DNA of 64,000 bases from Adineta vaga (lineage: Eukaryota; Rotifera), in the NCBI GenBank assembly GCA_021613535.1, contig CP075497.1, forward strand, positions 1,178,001 to 1,242,000. The letters run 5' to 3'. How positions within the stretch are numbered: position 1 is the stretch's first letter; every line of letters starts with the position of its first letter. Positions 1 through 10,942 of this stretch are shown piece by piece. The position numbers were made by a program, and so were the translations under genes. The notes beneath the pieces were generated by a model that saw nothing but the letters and a program-made list of their open reading frames with translations, was not told the origin of the DNA and did not search any database.

Positions 1-3000
1 ATGTTGTCGAAATTGTTCACGTAACATATATTTATATGGTCGATCTTTACGAATATAAAGTTTTTGATGAGATTTTTTTGTTATCAAAATAATTGATGAA
101 ATAAAATTAATTAAAAATGGAAGAAAAAAAATGAAATGTATTTACAATTCGATTATAAATTTGTAAATGAGATGAATATTTCAAAACACACCAGATTCGT
201 TTCTTATCATCATTATCATTTTCTCGTTCTTCAAATAAATTTCGATGAAATGGATCATGAATAGATGTTGAAATAATGAAAATTACAAGAATAATTAAAA
301 CTTTTTTAGCGAATTTTTTACTTGTTTTTTTATTAAAACGAGTTTCTTGACACACTGTTATAGCTCTTTCTAAAGCAACATATGCATTTAACCATTGATC
401 CATATTTAAACAAATTCGTAGAAGAAAATCCAATGAATAACATTGAATTTTGATGAACAATTGATTTGATGGTATTGAAATTCGTGTTGAAAGATAAGTA
501 AAATATTTTAATCCAAAGAAAATCATTGTGAATATTGTTGTTATTGATGAACCAAATAAATAAATTTCACAACCGACTTCACGTAGACTTTTATTCTTAA
601 ATGTAATTAATGAAAGAATTCCATTACTTAATCCTATGATCATAACTAAAAATGTCAATGAAAAACTTATTTTTACAATAGGTGTTTGATGAATAAGACT
701 AACAGCAGGAATAATATGATAAGCTAAAATAGCATCAAGTGATAAAGCAAATTCATTGGTTGTAAATTGACATCGTGTTCCATAATAACATGAATCACAA
801 ATACATATGGATCGTTTTGGACAATCGAGTGAATCTTGAAAACATTGTCCACCATTTTCGCATTCATTTTGTCCAAAACAATCAAATCGCATTTGATGAT
901 TAAAATTGAAACAATTTGCTGAACGTTTATCTTGATGATTATAACATAAACAAAGATAAATATCATCATGAAAACATAAAAGATTCGATGAATAATTTTG
1001 ACAAATTAAATGATAAGATTTTATACGACGAAGAACATGCAATTGAGAAAATGTTTTATTGACTAATGTATTTATGGATGGACAACGTTGAGATGAATTT
1101 ATTCTTTCGATTATTGTCGTAGAATAACGATAAATTGGTTGAAGAATAACTAAATAATAGATTTTATCTAATGTTTCAATAAAAGTTAAATGAAATGGTT
1201 GTAACCAATAAATTCTTATAGAATTTGTTGCTTGAGATATTGGTTGTAAAGTTGTTAATCTTTGTGGATTATTTTCTAGAAGATCAGGCGAAGGATTTAA
1301 ATAAGGAATAATTGTAATAAAATGAATAAAAACTGAATGAGATAAATCAATATTCTTATCAAATATAAGATCAATTCGATTTGCAATTAATTCACATTGA
1401 TTTCCATGAAAATCTTTTGGACAAATACAAAAATATTTTCTATTGGTTGATGACATAAAATCATCATAAGGAAAACATGTACCATTATTTTGACAAGGAA
1501 AACTTTCACATATTCGATTTCGAAGATAACATTGAGAACCAAATTGATTATTTGGACAAATACATATGGATCGATTATTATTTAATTTTCCAATACATAA
1601 CGAATTCGATGAACATTTACAATTATACGGTATATGACATTATTCACCAGATCATCCTTGTTCACATTGACAAAATATTTGTTTGGTATTGAAATAATTT
1701 AGACATTTTCCATGAATAATCATTTTCTAATGGAATATTTATAAGAAATGCTAAACGATGATGAACAGGTAAAAATAAAAATTTGATTGGATAAAAAAAA
1801 CTTCCTCGATAAATTTTTAATGAAAATGTTTCATAAATATCAATATGTATTGAATAAGTTTTATTCATATCTTTTGGTCGATTTAAATAATATAAATGAA
1901 TATTAAATTTGATTTTACAATCTCGTATTGATAAATATGTAAATTGTTCATAAGAATGAATCATTCGTTGATTTGCATTATCAATAAGTAAAATAAAAAT
2001 TATAAATAAAGTTTGTTTTAATTGAACGGATATATGAAATCTTATTGACAAACTTAAACGTTCATTTTGATATTGACATTGATTTCCATAATAACTTGGA
2101 GGACAAAAACATGTATTTGTAGAATTTTTCGATGATTTATTTAACCAAACACGTACATCAAGACCACGATAACAACGATGATTATCTGGAATTGACATTG
2201 GTTCGGAACGATATGAATTTATAATTTCATTCCTATTTTCTTGTTTTGTAAATGATTGCTTCAATCCAGGTATTGTAAAAGTTTTTGTCAATTGAAAAAA
2301 TCGTGTTTTTGAAGAATGACATAGAAACCTTTCAATAGTAGAAGCCAATGATATATAATTATCTCCGCATATACTTCGATACATCGGAATTGTTTGATGT
2401 TTTTGACAAAATTCTTCATCATCTTCATATGGATAATCTTTTACACCATCACATAATAGATTAGATGAAACACATTCTAAAGGATGACTATTTCTACAAT
2501 AAAACATAGGTGTTAGGGTTCTCATAGGTGATCCACATACATTTTTTTCATCAGTACCACCGAGACAATCGACTTGACCATCATTTATTTTCTTCATTGC
2601 TAAACATATAAATTGATTTGTATGAAATTTTACACAAATTTGATAATATGATGAACAATTCAATGATAATGGTGTGAAATCACAACCAAGTTCATCTACT
2701 CCATGTAAACAATCAATTATTCCATCACAACGAGTATATGAATTATCACATTCAGTTTCATCAGTATGATTTGTTCCGTCAATCATTATTGGATATAAGA
2801 CCTTTTTATAATCACAAATTTCTGGAAACATTATTGTTCTTCGAGTAAAATTTCGATATATATCTTCATCTTCACAAAATATTTCTTCATCTACTTCTCC
2901 ACAATCACATTTTCCATTTAAAATATCTATTTGAAGAATATATTTACTATTATAATAACATTTGTAATATTTGTGTTTGAGTTGAGTAAATAGATGCGAA

Positions 3001-4411
3001 TCTTCAAAGATATGATTAACTAAACGATGAAATGAAATACATTTTGATGAATTCTTACATTGATACATATTCGATGTATTACATTTAATTTGAGGAAAAT
3101 TAATGATAGGATGACTATTTCTAATCTTTTGAAAAATTTTATTCACAAATCGTTGAATTCGATGGTCCATGAAACTTATATCGAACTGTGTATGAGATGT
3201 AATTGAAGGAGGATAAACACAGCTTGTATTATTTAATGAAATATCGACAACTTGACGAAGTGATCCATTATTAAAAGATTTATTTGAACATAAATAGAAT
3301 GAAATATCATTTGATAAATTTTTTCTTTCCTATAAACTATATAAACATGACTAAAAAACATTGGAATATTGGGAACGTATAACATATCTGGACATTGGTT
3401 TTTAATAATAGATTGATAATCTTTGTCATTAGTTTGAGGTAAAAAATCAACTTGAAAATAAGATTCAAAAGCTGACCAACAATCATCTAAAACAGATTTA
3501 TCTTTGATAGAAAACATTGATCCTGTTAATATTATATATGGCCGATCATAATCGCAAGCACCTGTCATAAATGTTTTCTGACATCTTGCATCTTCATATC
3601 CAAATATTGGTTCAATTACATAAATATGCTCGTTGCGATCGTTTAATGCTAATTCTTTATCAGATCTATCAAGACAATCAAAATTTTTGATATCATCTTG
3701 AACAAATTCGTTCGGTATACATTGACCAATATTACATTTAAATTCATTTTCTTGACATTCATTTAATTCAAGTTGCCAACAATGTTCTTCATCATAATTT
3801 CCATCAAGACAATCAACTTTTCCATCACAAATTTCAGTCCAATCTAAACATGCTGGTGGATAACCACGCTTATATTTTAAATGAATATAACAACTCAAAT
3901 TCGTTGATACACGTATATAATATTGATAAAATGTATGAATAAATTCAGAAAATGTTGAATATTTCTCTTGATAATAATATAATTCATATTGACACATTGA
4001 TCCAAATATTGGTAATGTACAATTATAAATCATTTGTTTTCCTAATGATGAATCATTGAATTCTAAATATATTTGATATTGTTCAATAATATCGATTGGT
4101 ATTGACCAGATATATAAATCATCACTTGTAATGTTCTGTTTTGACAAATCATTAAAAGAAAAACTTTCAACTGAATTCTCATTTTCAATATGAAAGTTTT
4201 TTGATGATTCACTCATACAAAACGAGGAGATTTGGCGAGTAAAAATTGCTTGTGCCAGTTGTGAAGCAAAGCGAAAACAATTATATCGTAAACCTATTTC
4301 ATCGTATTCATTATTTTCATTGACTTGATCGTTAAAATAAAGATTCATTTGGAATTTAGTCGTAACCCATCGAACAAAAATGAAATACAAGAAATATTTC
4401 ATATGAAACAT
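1..4411 (-). pseudogene. Decayed LDLa/EGF/7TM receptor gene, C-terminus cut by window edge
   Basis: Read from 4411 down to 1, the three open segments 4411-3233, 3170-1662 and 1456-107 align in order with the intact receptor at 15223-19971: hydrophobic start, LDLa modules, EGF modules, then the first membrane helices. The frame is broken at about 3318-3330 (A/T run), at about 1717 together with loss of roughly ten residues of an EGF module, and at about 127 (T run). Two in-frame stops, TGA at the position of a conserved EGF tryptophan and TAA four codons later, lie near 1650-1661. After each break the homologous reading continues in a new frame, for example a segment ending in LREQFRQH at the window edge. 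Codons are markedly more AT-rich than in the intact copy. Homopolymer breaks alone could be sequencing errors, but the stops and the deletion favour a pseudogene. A start at 4402 is equally possible. Confidence 0.85.
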
Positions 4412-6261
4412 CTCTTTAGTAATGAAGAAACAAAATGAATAGAAAAAAATGTCATTTTAAAATTTAAAAATCAACTTATTTGTTCCGTTTTGAGAGAAAC
4501 AAAGCTTTAGCATTGACGTCAAAATGAATATTTACGAACAGATGTATTGTTTTATTTCCTTTTTCATAAATCAATATCAACAGTCATGAATTCTTTTTTA
4601 TTTTAGACATACTTGCTTTTGAGTTTTTGCAGAAATTTAAACAATTCTATAAAAATTTGAATTTATTTCCATCTATATTCGTCCTTTATCAAAGTTACAT
4701 ATACTATCAATGGTCAAAAACCAACTCTCAAACAATCTTGAGGGTGTGGGTATACATTAAGACACAACAGTAATATGCACACCCATAATATCTATGTTTT
4801 GTAATGTTAGACGAGCAATGTATATCAAACAAACACTAATAGTATCTCTATACATATGATAAGTAAAAGATTGAATTTTGTGTATCATATTTAATCGCAG
4901 TTCCCAACAAAGATATATTCTCAGTATCAAACATACTCGAGAATGAGCTTGTGTGTCGTGATAAAAACAATTCACACATCTTGATGATGATAATGAAAAT
5001 ACATTTCGGTTCTCGTCAGATTCTCTCTATAGTGCAAAAAGAGAAATATATAATTGATGTCATGTCTTCTTTTTTTATTTTGAATTTCCTTATGCATGAT
5101 ATCACATTATCATTTCAAAGAAAATACTTGCTTCATTAAATCTTCTTTTTTCAAATCGGTGATTATCTATATTTTTCCCACTTCATTAGTATCTTCGGTG
5201 CATGAAAAACCAATTCTTGTTTTATATACATACTAGTTATTCATACATCTCATAATCCTAATGTATTAGTAAACATTATTTTCATTCATATACAGTAACC
5301 ATCAATATTCTGCTATGTATGTCTGATAAAAACTAATCTCTCTCACTCTTCCATATACAGTTGTCATCCCGACATCCAATCAGTGTTGACATATACATAT
5401 ATTTATCTTTAGAAATAATAACTTAAGTAATTTTATTTTCTGTTTAGATTGAGGCAAAAAATTGTGTAGGCTTTTAGAATAACATCGAATCACTATATCA
5501 TAAAACAGTATGATTCTGAAAAATAACGCTTCTCTACGATGAATAGCGATGTGCAGAAGAGTTAAGAAGATTTTGTGTCAGGTTGAACTGATTGTTAGAG
5601 GAATTATAACTGGGTCTGTTGGTTTTTTACTAAATCCATTTTGAGAAAAACGTTTTAGATAGTTTTGTTGATTTTTTGTTACGGTCGCTATGATGAACGG
5701 TGTCATTGAGTATGTCGATTACGGTCTATGGAGAAAGTAGGATGCAAATTTCTACCCCTAACACTTCAACAGTTCTTTCAGTTCGTATTTCATAAAACTC
5801 TGACATATTCCTTCATTTTAATCATGCTTAATATACATTGAAATGGAAACGTTTTTATGACAAATACTTTTATGCTTTTACTTTGTACCACCTACATAGC
5901 TTTTATTAGATAATTAGACATGAGCTGTTAAGTGGTATGTAACTCTATACTAAGAATCTTTGACGTCATAAAAAGTCCTATGTATATATATATATAGTTA
6001 ATTTTGTTGTTGTGTAGCTAGTACTTATAATATGCTTAAAAGCATGATTATATTATGAGATAGCTCACGTGCTGGTCGCTTCATATTCATCTGTTTATTG
6101 TTGCATCAATAATTTGAGATAAAAATTAGCATTATTTGTTTTTATTGTAGTTACCGGTAATCAAAAATATTCTCCATTTTATCTCTGAAAGAAATCCAAG
6201 GATTCATCATTTTATCAAAATAAAAATCTGTTACAACATAAAAGCAATATCAAAAAGAAAA
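4412..6261. other. Intergenic, AT-rich
   Basis: About 1.85 kb between the divergent receptor pseudogene and the GPCR. Open frames here are under 75 codons, overlap each other on opposite strands and have no recognisable composition, so none is called. The only structured piece is a GT-rich hairpin at 4742-4786 (separate entry). Promoters for both flanking genes probably lie here, but no motif is convincing. Confidence 0.6.
4742..4786 (-). repeat. GT-rich hairpin element, copy 1 (inverse orientation)
   Basis: GGGTGTGGGTA on the left pairs through GGGTGTG/CACACCC with CACACCCAT about 30 bases later. It is preceded by AATCTTGAG, the reverse complement of the CTCAAGATT that follows the copies at 19975 and 20103, so it reads as the same family in opposite orientation. 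Confidence 0.5.
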
Positions 6262-7194
6262 ATGTCGGTCGTTACTTCATTGGCTTATATACAACAATGT
6301 TTGACACGTTATGGAATAACAACATACCTTATCCTTGGTGATATTGGATTACTTTTAAATATAATTATTTTTAGTCAACTAACTCATCGTCGAAATCCTG
6401 TAGCATGTTATATTTTAGCGATGTCATTTTGTGGTTTCATTGGCTTAAATATATCTGTTATACCTTATATCTATGGGCTGGATCATCTTGATCCTCTCAC
6501 TACTTCTTTACTCTTTTGTCAATTACATCGATATTTACGTCATGTATTTAATCAAATGATGAGAACATTCTTCGTATTGTCTTGTGCAGATCGTTATATT
6601 GTTACAAGTCAACATGTTTATATTCGATCATTCAGTCGATATCAAATAGCAATATGCGTTATTCCATGTGTCATCATTTTCTGGTTTATATTGGGATTCT
6701 TTCCTACCCTTCTTGGCTCATTATTAAATAATACTTGTAATTCAAATACTGGTATATTTGCCGTCGCAATCGCTATTTACATGCCAATTGTTGTCGGAAT
6801 TATTCCACTAGCTTGTATGGTGATGTTTGGTATATTGTTATACAACAATCTGAAGAAGATACAAACACGAGTGCAACCAAATTCGTCAAGCAATCAAACA
6901 TTTCGTAAACGTGATCGAGATATATTGAGAATGCTTCTAATAGAAGCCATATGTCATATAGTTACAACAACACCATTAGCAACCATGTTGATCTATTCGT
7001 CAGTTACTCGAACAGCAACAAAAACTAATGAACAACGGCAAATTGAATCATTTATAAATTATCTGACTGGTACATTTATATTGTATATCAGTAATGGTCT
7101 CTCATTTTGGATATATTTATGTTCATCAAAATCTTTTCGCATAGAATGCAAAACTATAATAATCAGAATGTATAAGTTTATGATGAGTAAATAA
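6262..7194 (+). CDS. Rhodopsin-like (class A) G-protein-coupled receptor, orphan
   Basis: A single-exon protein of 310 residues with seven hydrophobic segments, at roughly residues 20-40, 48-70, 88-110, 128-152, 165-195, 222-247 and 265-287. The class A DRY motif is intact at 110-112 at the end of helix 3. Cys86 before helix 3 and Cys159 in the second extracellular loop can form the usual disulfide. Helix 7 has NGLSFWIY in place of NPxxY, a variant often seen in invertebrate peptide receptors. The amino terminus is short with no signal peptide, and the third cytoplasmic loop is basic (FRKRDRD). It should act at the plasma membrane through heterotrimeric G proteins; the ligand cannot be told. 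The ATG at 6262 is preceded by AT-rich leader. The gene stands alone between a receptor pseudogene and a pentapeptide-repeat gene. Confidence 0.85.
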   Translation: MSVVTSLAYIQQCLTRYGITTYLILGDIGLLLNIIIFSQLTHRRNPVACYILAMSFCGFIGLNISVIPYIYGLDHLDPLTTSLLFCQLHRYLRHVFNQMMRTFFVLSCADRYIVTSQHVYIRSFSRYQIAICVIPCVIIFWFILGFFPTLLGSLLNNTCNSNTGIFAVAIAIYMPIVVGIIPLACMVMFGILLYNNLKKIQTRVQPNSSSNQTFRKRDRDILRMLLIEAICHIVTTTPLATMLIYSSVTRTATKTNEQRQIESFINYLTGTFILYISNGLSFWIYLCSSKSFRIECKTIIIRMYKFMMSK

Positions 7195-8466
7195 AAGCCG
7201 ATAGAAAAAATAAATATATATCAAGACGAATTTCAATTTATTTAATTTTATTTTCTAAAAAACTTTCGTTAATGAAGGTTTTATGACGATTAATCGTGTC
7301 ACTTGATTTGTTATGATAGGAAAAAAGGTAAAAAAAAGTTTCCCATAACCATAACAAAATATGTAAGATGAGTAATACAGTCTGAGTGCTTTTTTGATCG
7401 ACATATTGTTTTCATTGATTTCAATTCAATAACAAGAATATAATTGCATATATTTATATATGATATTTCGATGTAAAAACACTCAGGTAGAAATGCATAC
7501 ATCAGAATCCATCACACGGCTGCTAAATCCATTAGAATAACGGATGAAGGAAAAGTTTTTCATTTATTTTCTTTCTTCTATAACTTTGCAAATGACTATG
7601 ACAACGATTTGTACTTTGTTTTTGATAGACAAGAACAAAATCTCTTGCGCAAGAGTATAGAAGAGTAATTGATTGTGAACGTGTTTTTGAGGATGAGTTT
7701 GAACAAATAACAGCCACTATCCGGATTTCGATTCTCGAAAATATGGGTGTGGATGGAGGTATTCTTTTTCACTCATGTCCACTCTAGTTTTCCACATCCA
7801 GACGCCCGGCAACGCGTTTGCTCGGTTACGTAAATCAAACATATTCATTTTATACATGCGTTTTCATTAGAGTCCGGCAGGGTCGGTTTTTTTTGTCTCG
7901 ATCCCGACTGAACTCAGCTCGATTAAGACCCGGTTCCGTCCCGATTTCTCCAAAATACTTTTTCGGGATCCTGATCCCGGTCCCGTTTCATCCCGAATTT
8001 TCTGTATCACACATGAATAATTTTTAGAACTGCATGTAAAATGAGACATCACTCCATAGTATTTCATTCCGCAGTATTATATATGTTGACGAAAGAGTAA
8101 CGTCGAAGTGTATATACTAATAATCTGAATTTCATCAGTGAAATCCTATTTCGAAGTAATCGATGACGTGGCGCAGATTGCTATTGGAAGCAAATAAAAT
8201 GTTTCAATACTTTAAAATTGAAACGAGAAAAAACATCGAAGACAAGATTAATAAGGACAAATCAATATATGTTGATCTAAAACGCATGTCAATCAATTGA
8301 TTTTATCGAAATACTAATAATTACAATATGTCAGACAGTTTATTAGAAAAAAACCCTACTATATTGAATATTATTGAAAAAATAATGAATCATGATTTAC
8401 AAAGCAAAATGAATCTACTTGATTGAGTTTAACGGACACCACATACATATATAAAATTAAGCCGCG
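7195..8466. other. Intergenic with a TCCCG-rich patch
   Basis: About 1.27 kb. Small open frames at 7311-7717 on the minus strand lack coding character. At 7739-7800 there is a weak GT-rich hairpin-like stretch (GGGTGTGGATGG, later CCACATCC). At 7870-8000 a GC-rich patch with repeated CCCG motifs (ATCCCGACTG, GTCCCGATTT, TCCCGGTCCCG) contrasts with the AT-rich surroundings and resembles the subterminal repeats of the hAT-type element at 23033, but no matching inverted end was found. Confidence 0.5.
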
Positions 8467-10164
8467 ATGACTCGGAAATATTGTTGCAGTTGTATTCGAC
8501 GATTTCGCAAGAAAATATGTCCACGCGCCGTAAAAGTGATTTCCGGTCTTCTACTTCCTCTTCTTCTAGCTGTCTTCACTGTAGTGATCACTTTCGAACA
8601 AAAAAAAGAATCAGATTATCAACGTTTCGAAGATCGTGACTTAGCTCGAATACAACGGGAACAAGATTTAAATGTATCTCGGGAGCAACGGACACTTGAG
8701 CGAACATTAGCTGATGAAAAGCGAACGTTAGAAATTGATTTATCCGAACGAGTTAGAAATTCAAATATCGAACAAAGAAGGCATGAAGTACATGTTCAAG
8801 AAGAAAATCGACGAGATGCTGAACTTACAAGATATATGACTGAAATGGGTCAACTTATAAAAGAAAATAATGGATCGCTGACAAATGATTTGATGATTCA
8901 TGCTCTTGCTAGAGCAAAGACGCTTCATACCATTCGACAAATTGGACCGTCTCGTTGTGTTCAACTGATTCATTTCTTATACGACGCTAAGCAACTGACA
9001 AACACTGGTCATTCACTTGACCTCTCGGGTGCGTTATTTAATGGAATCGATCTTAGTGGCGATCAATCACTAATGACTAATCTGGTTCTTTCTAGCGTGT
9101 ACCTTAGCAACGCGTCATTTGCTAATCTAAAGATGCAGTCATGGAATTTGAGTGGAACTCATCTTCATGGCGCTAATTTTTCTGAATCCGATCTCATCGA
9201 TGTAATTTTTTCCAAGGCAGTGTTAACGAAAAGTGACTTCTCAAATGCTCGAATATCAGGTTTTGCGAGCTTTAGTGATGCCGATCTAACAGAATCATCA
9301 TTTTATCGTGCCTCAATTCTAGGTAATCACTTCTTTGATACCAATCTACGTCAAGTGAACTTCACTGAAATAAAACTCGACGGAATTTTAAGTGACTCAA
9401 ACCTTGTTAATTCATCATTTCATCTAGCCAAGATACGTATGTCTTCATTTCTCTACTGCAATATGACTGGAACTGATTTGACAGATGCCATTGTTTCTGA
9501 TACTGATTTCGAAGGAAGTATACTAGTATATGCAACTTTAGTTCGAGCTCATTTACAAAGAGTCAGTTTTCTCTACTCAAACTTATCGTATGCAAATTTT
9601 CATAATGCCGATAAAATCAGCAAATCTCAATTAAACAGAGCTATTTCTCTTCATGCGATGATTTATCCTGATGGAACTAGGAATTTTAATATTTCGGATA
9701 TCCAGTTAAATATTGATGTTCGCTGCAGCATGATCGTTCTCGACGAATGGAAAGTGGATTTCGGCAAGGTTAGTGTTCAACCGTTTTTTGATGTTGAATA
9801 TGGTCCAGAAAATTGTGTGATCGCTCCAACAAACATATCACTAAACAGCTCCATCAGTCAGAGCTTTAGTTTGGGGAAATATTTTTCCAAACTCATAGAG
9901 AATGAGAAAGCAGTTCTTGTAGTCGGTCCAGCACGCATAGGATCTCAAACGCATGTTGTTGTTCGTCAGAGAAGATGGATTACGAACAATAATTTCGAAG
10001 AGTTAGATAAGCACGATTTCGAAGAAAGTGAACTTCCATATCGTATCTTCCTTGATTCGCAGATGGAAAAAATCCATATCGAAATTACGTTCTTCAAGTG
10101 TAATATTGGATGCTGGTTCCATAATATTCAATTTGGAATCACCGCTCTCATAGAAACTCCGTAA
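8467..10164 (+). CDS. Membrane-anchored pentapeptide-repeat protein
   Basis: A single-exon protein of 565 residues. A basic, Cys-rich head (1-21) is followed by one hydrophobic helix (about 22-43), then a highly charged Glu/Arg/Gln segment (about 45-130) that should form a coiled coil. Residues 184-395 are pentapeptide repeats of the A(D/N)LXX type, seen as LDLSGALF, LHGANFSESDL, FSDADLTESSF and SNLSYANF, which fold into a right-handed quadrilateral beta-helix. The last 170 residues form a separate unrecognised domain with several cysteines. Pentapeptide repeats are most common in bacteria, especially cyanobacteria, and uncommon in animals, so an old horizontal transfer followed by addition of the membrane helix is possible. 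The biochemical role is unknown; known family members act as protein scaffolds or DNA mimics. A GT-rich hairpin lies just after the stop. Confidence 0.8.
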   Translation: MTRKYCCSCIRRFRKKICPRAVKVISGLLLPLLLAVFTVVITFEQKKESDYQRFEDRDLARIQREQDLNVSREQRTLERTLADEKRTLEIDLSERVRNSNIEQRRHEVHVQEENRRDAELTRYMTEMGQLIKENNGSLTNDLMIHALARAKTLHTIRQIGPSRCVQLIHFLYDAKQLTNTGHSLDLSGALFNGIDLSGDQSLMTNLVLSSVYLSNASFANLKMQSWNLSGTHLHGANFSESDLIDVIFSKAVLTKSDFSNARISGFASFSDADLTESSFYRASILGNHFFDTNLRQVNFTEIKLDGILSDSNLVNSSFHLAKIRMSSFLYCNMTGTDLTDAIVSDTDFEGSILVYATLVRAHLQRVSFLYSNLSYANFHNADKISKSQLNRAISLHAMIYPDGTRNFNISDIQLNIDVRCSMIVLDEWKVDFGKVSVQPFFDVEYGPENCVIAPTNISLNSSISQSFSLGKYFSKLIENEKAVLVVGPARIGSQTHVVVRQRRWITNNNFEELDKHDFEESELPYRIFLDSQMEKIHIEITFFKCNIGCWFHNIQFGITALIETP

Positions 10165-10942
10165 CAGAATTACATCAATATTGATGGTGAGGGCGTGAGT
10201 GTGAAAGAAGTAGTGATATCCTCATCCATCCACACCCTTATAAAAACGTAAACATATAATAGAGACATCTCTCATTGGTGATTTAACTACTTAGTGTGGA
10301 TGAGTATTGACTAAAAAATGAAATTAATATAATTTACTTGTGTGTGTTTGAGAGCTCTTACTTTGATCAGATATATGTGGACATCGATTAGGTGAATTCA
10401 ACTGATTAAGGGAAAATATGAAAATCATCGTAGAGACACAGAATCATATAATGGACGAAATCTTATTGGTCACAGCATTTTGTTGTATTGAAATACATTT
10501 CGTTATGATCAAAATAACTGTTTAACAAGCAATTTAATTGCTCTATGAGATAAATCGTTATTAAACAAAATCTTTCAATAGAATACATTAATAAATGAGC
10601 TTATGAATTATGATAAATAATTAAATCTGAGAACACGTGTCATAATTACATGAATAATAATAATATTTGCAGCTAGCTTTTTTATGCTACTCTATATACT
10701 ATGATTCTAGCTCATGTGCCTCTATACAATGCATTCCATGCTTTGCTTGGATCGTTGAACTTCTTCGGACAATTCCAACAGACATTTCGTAATCTAACTG
10801 CTATAATGTAAAAAAATGCATTTTCTTTTTTCTATGATCAAAACCAAGATATTATCATCTGACAGTCACATCATAGAGAAAATATACCGATTTTTTTATT
10901 AATCTTGTTCGTTCTAATATTTTTTAGAAAATAAAATAAATA
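10165..10942. other. Intergenic
   Basis: About 780 bp between the pentapeptide-repeat gene and the acyl-CoA synthetase. It holds an imperfect GT-rich hairpin near 10185-10240 and otherwise AT-rich sequence. A TTTTTTAG just before the ATG at 10943 could be the 3' splice site of a 5'-untranslated intron. Confidence 0.5.
10185..10240 (+). repeat. GT-rich hairpin element, copy 2 (imperfect)
   Basis: GGTGAGGGCGTGAGTGTG is followed about 20 bases later by CATCCATCCACACCCTTA. The arms pair with several mismatches. It begins about 20 bases after the stop codon of the pentapeptide-repeat gene. Confidence 0.4.
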
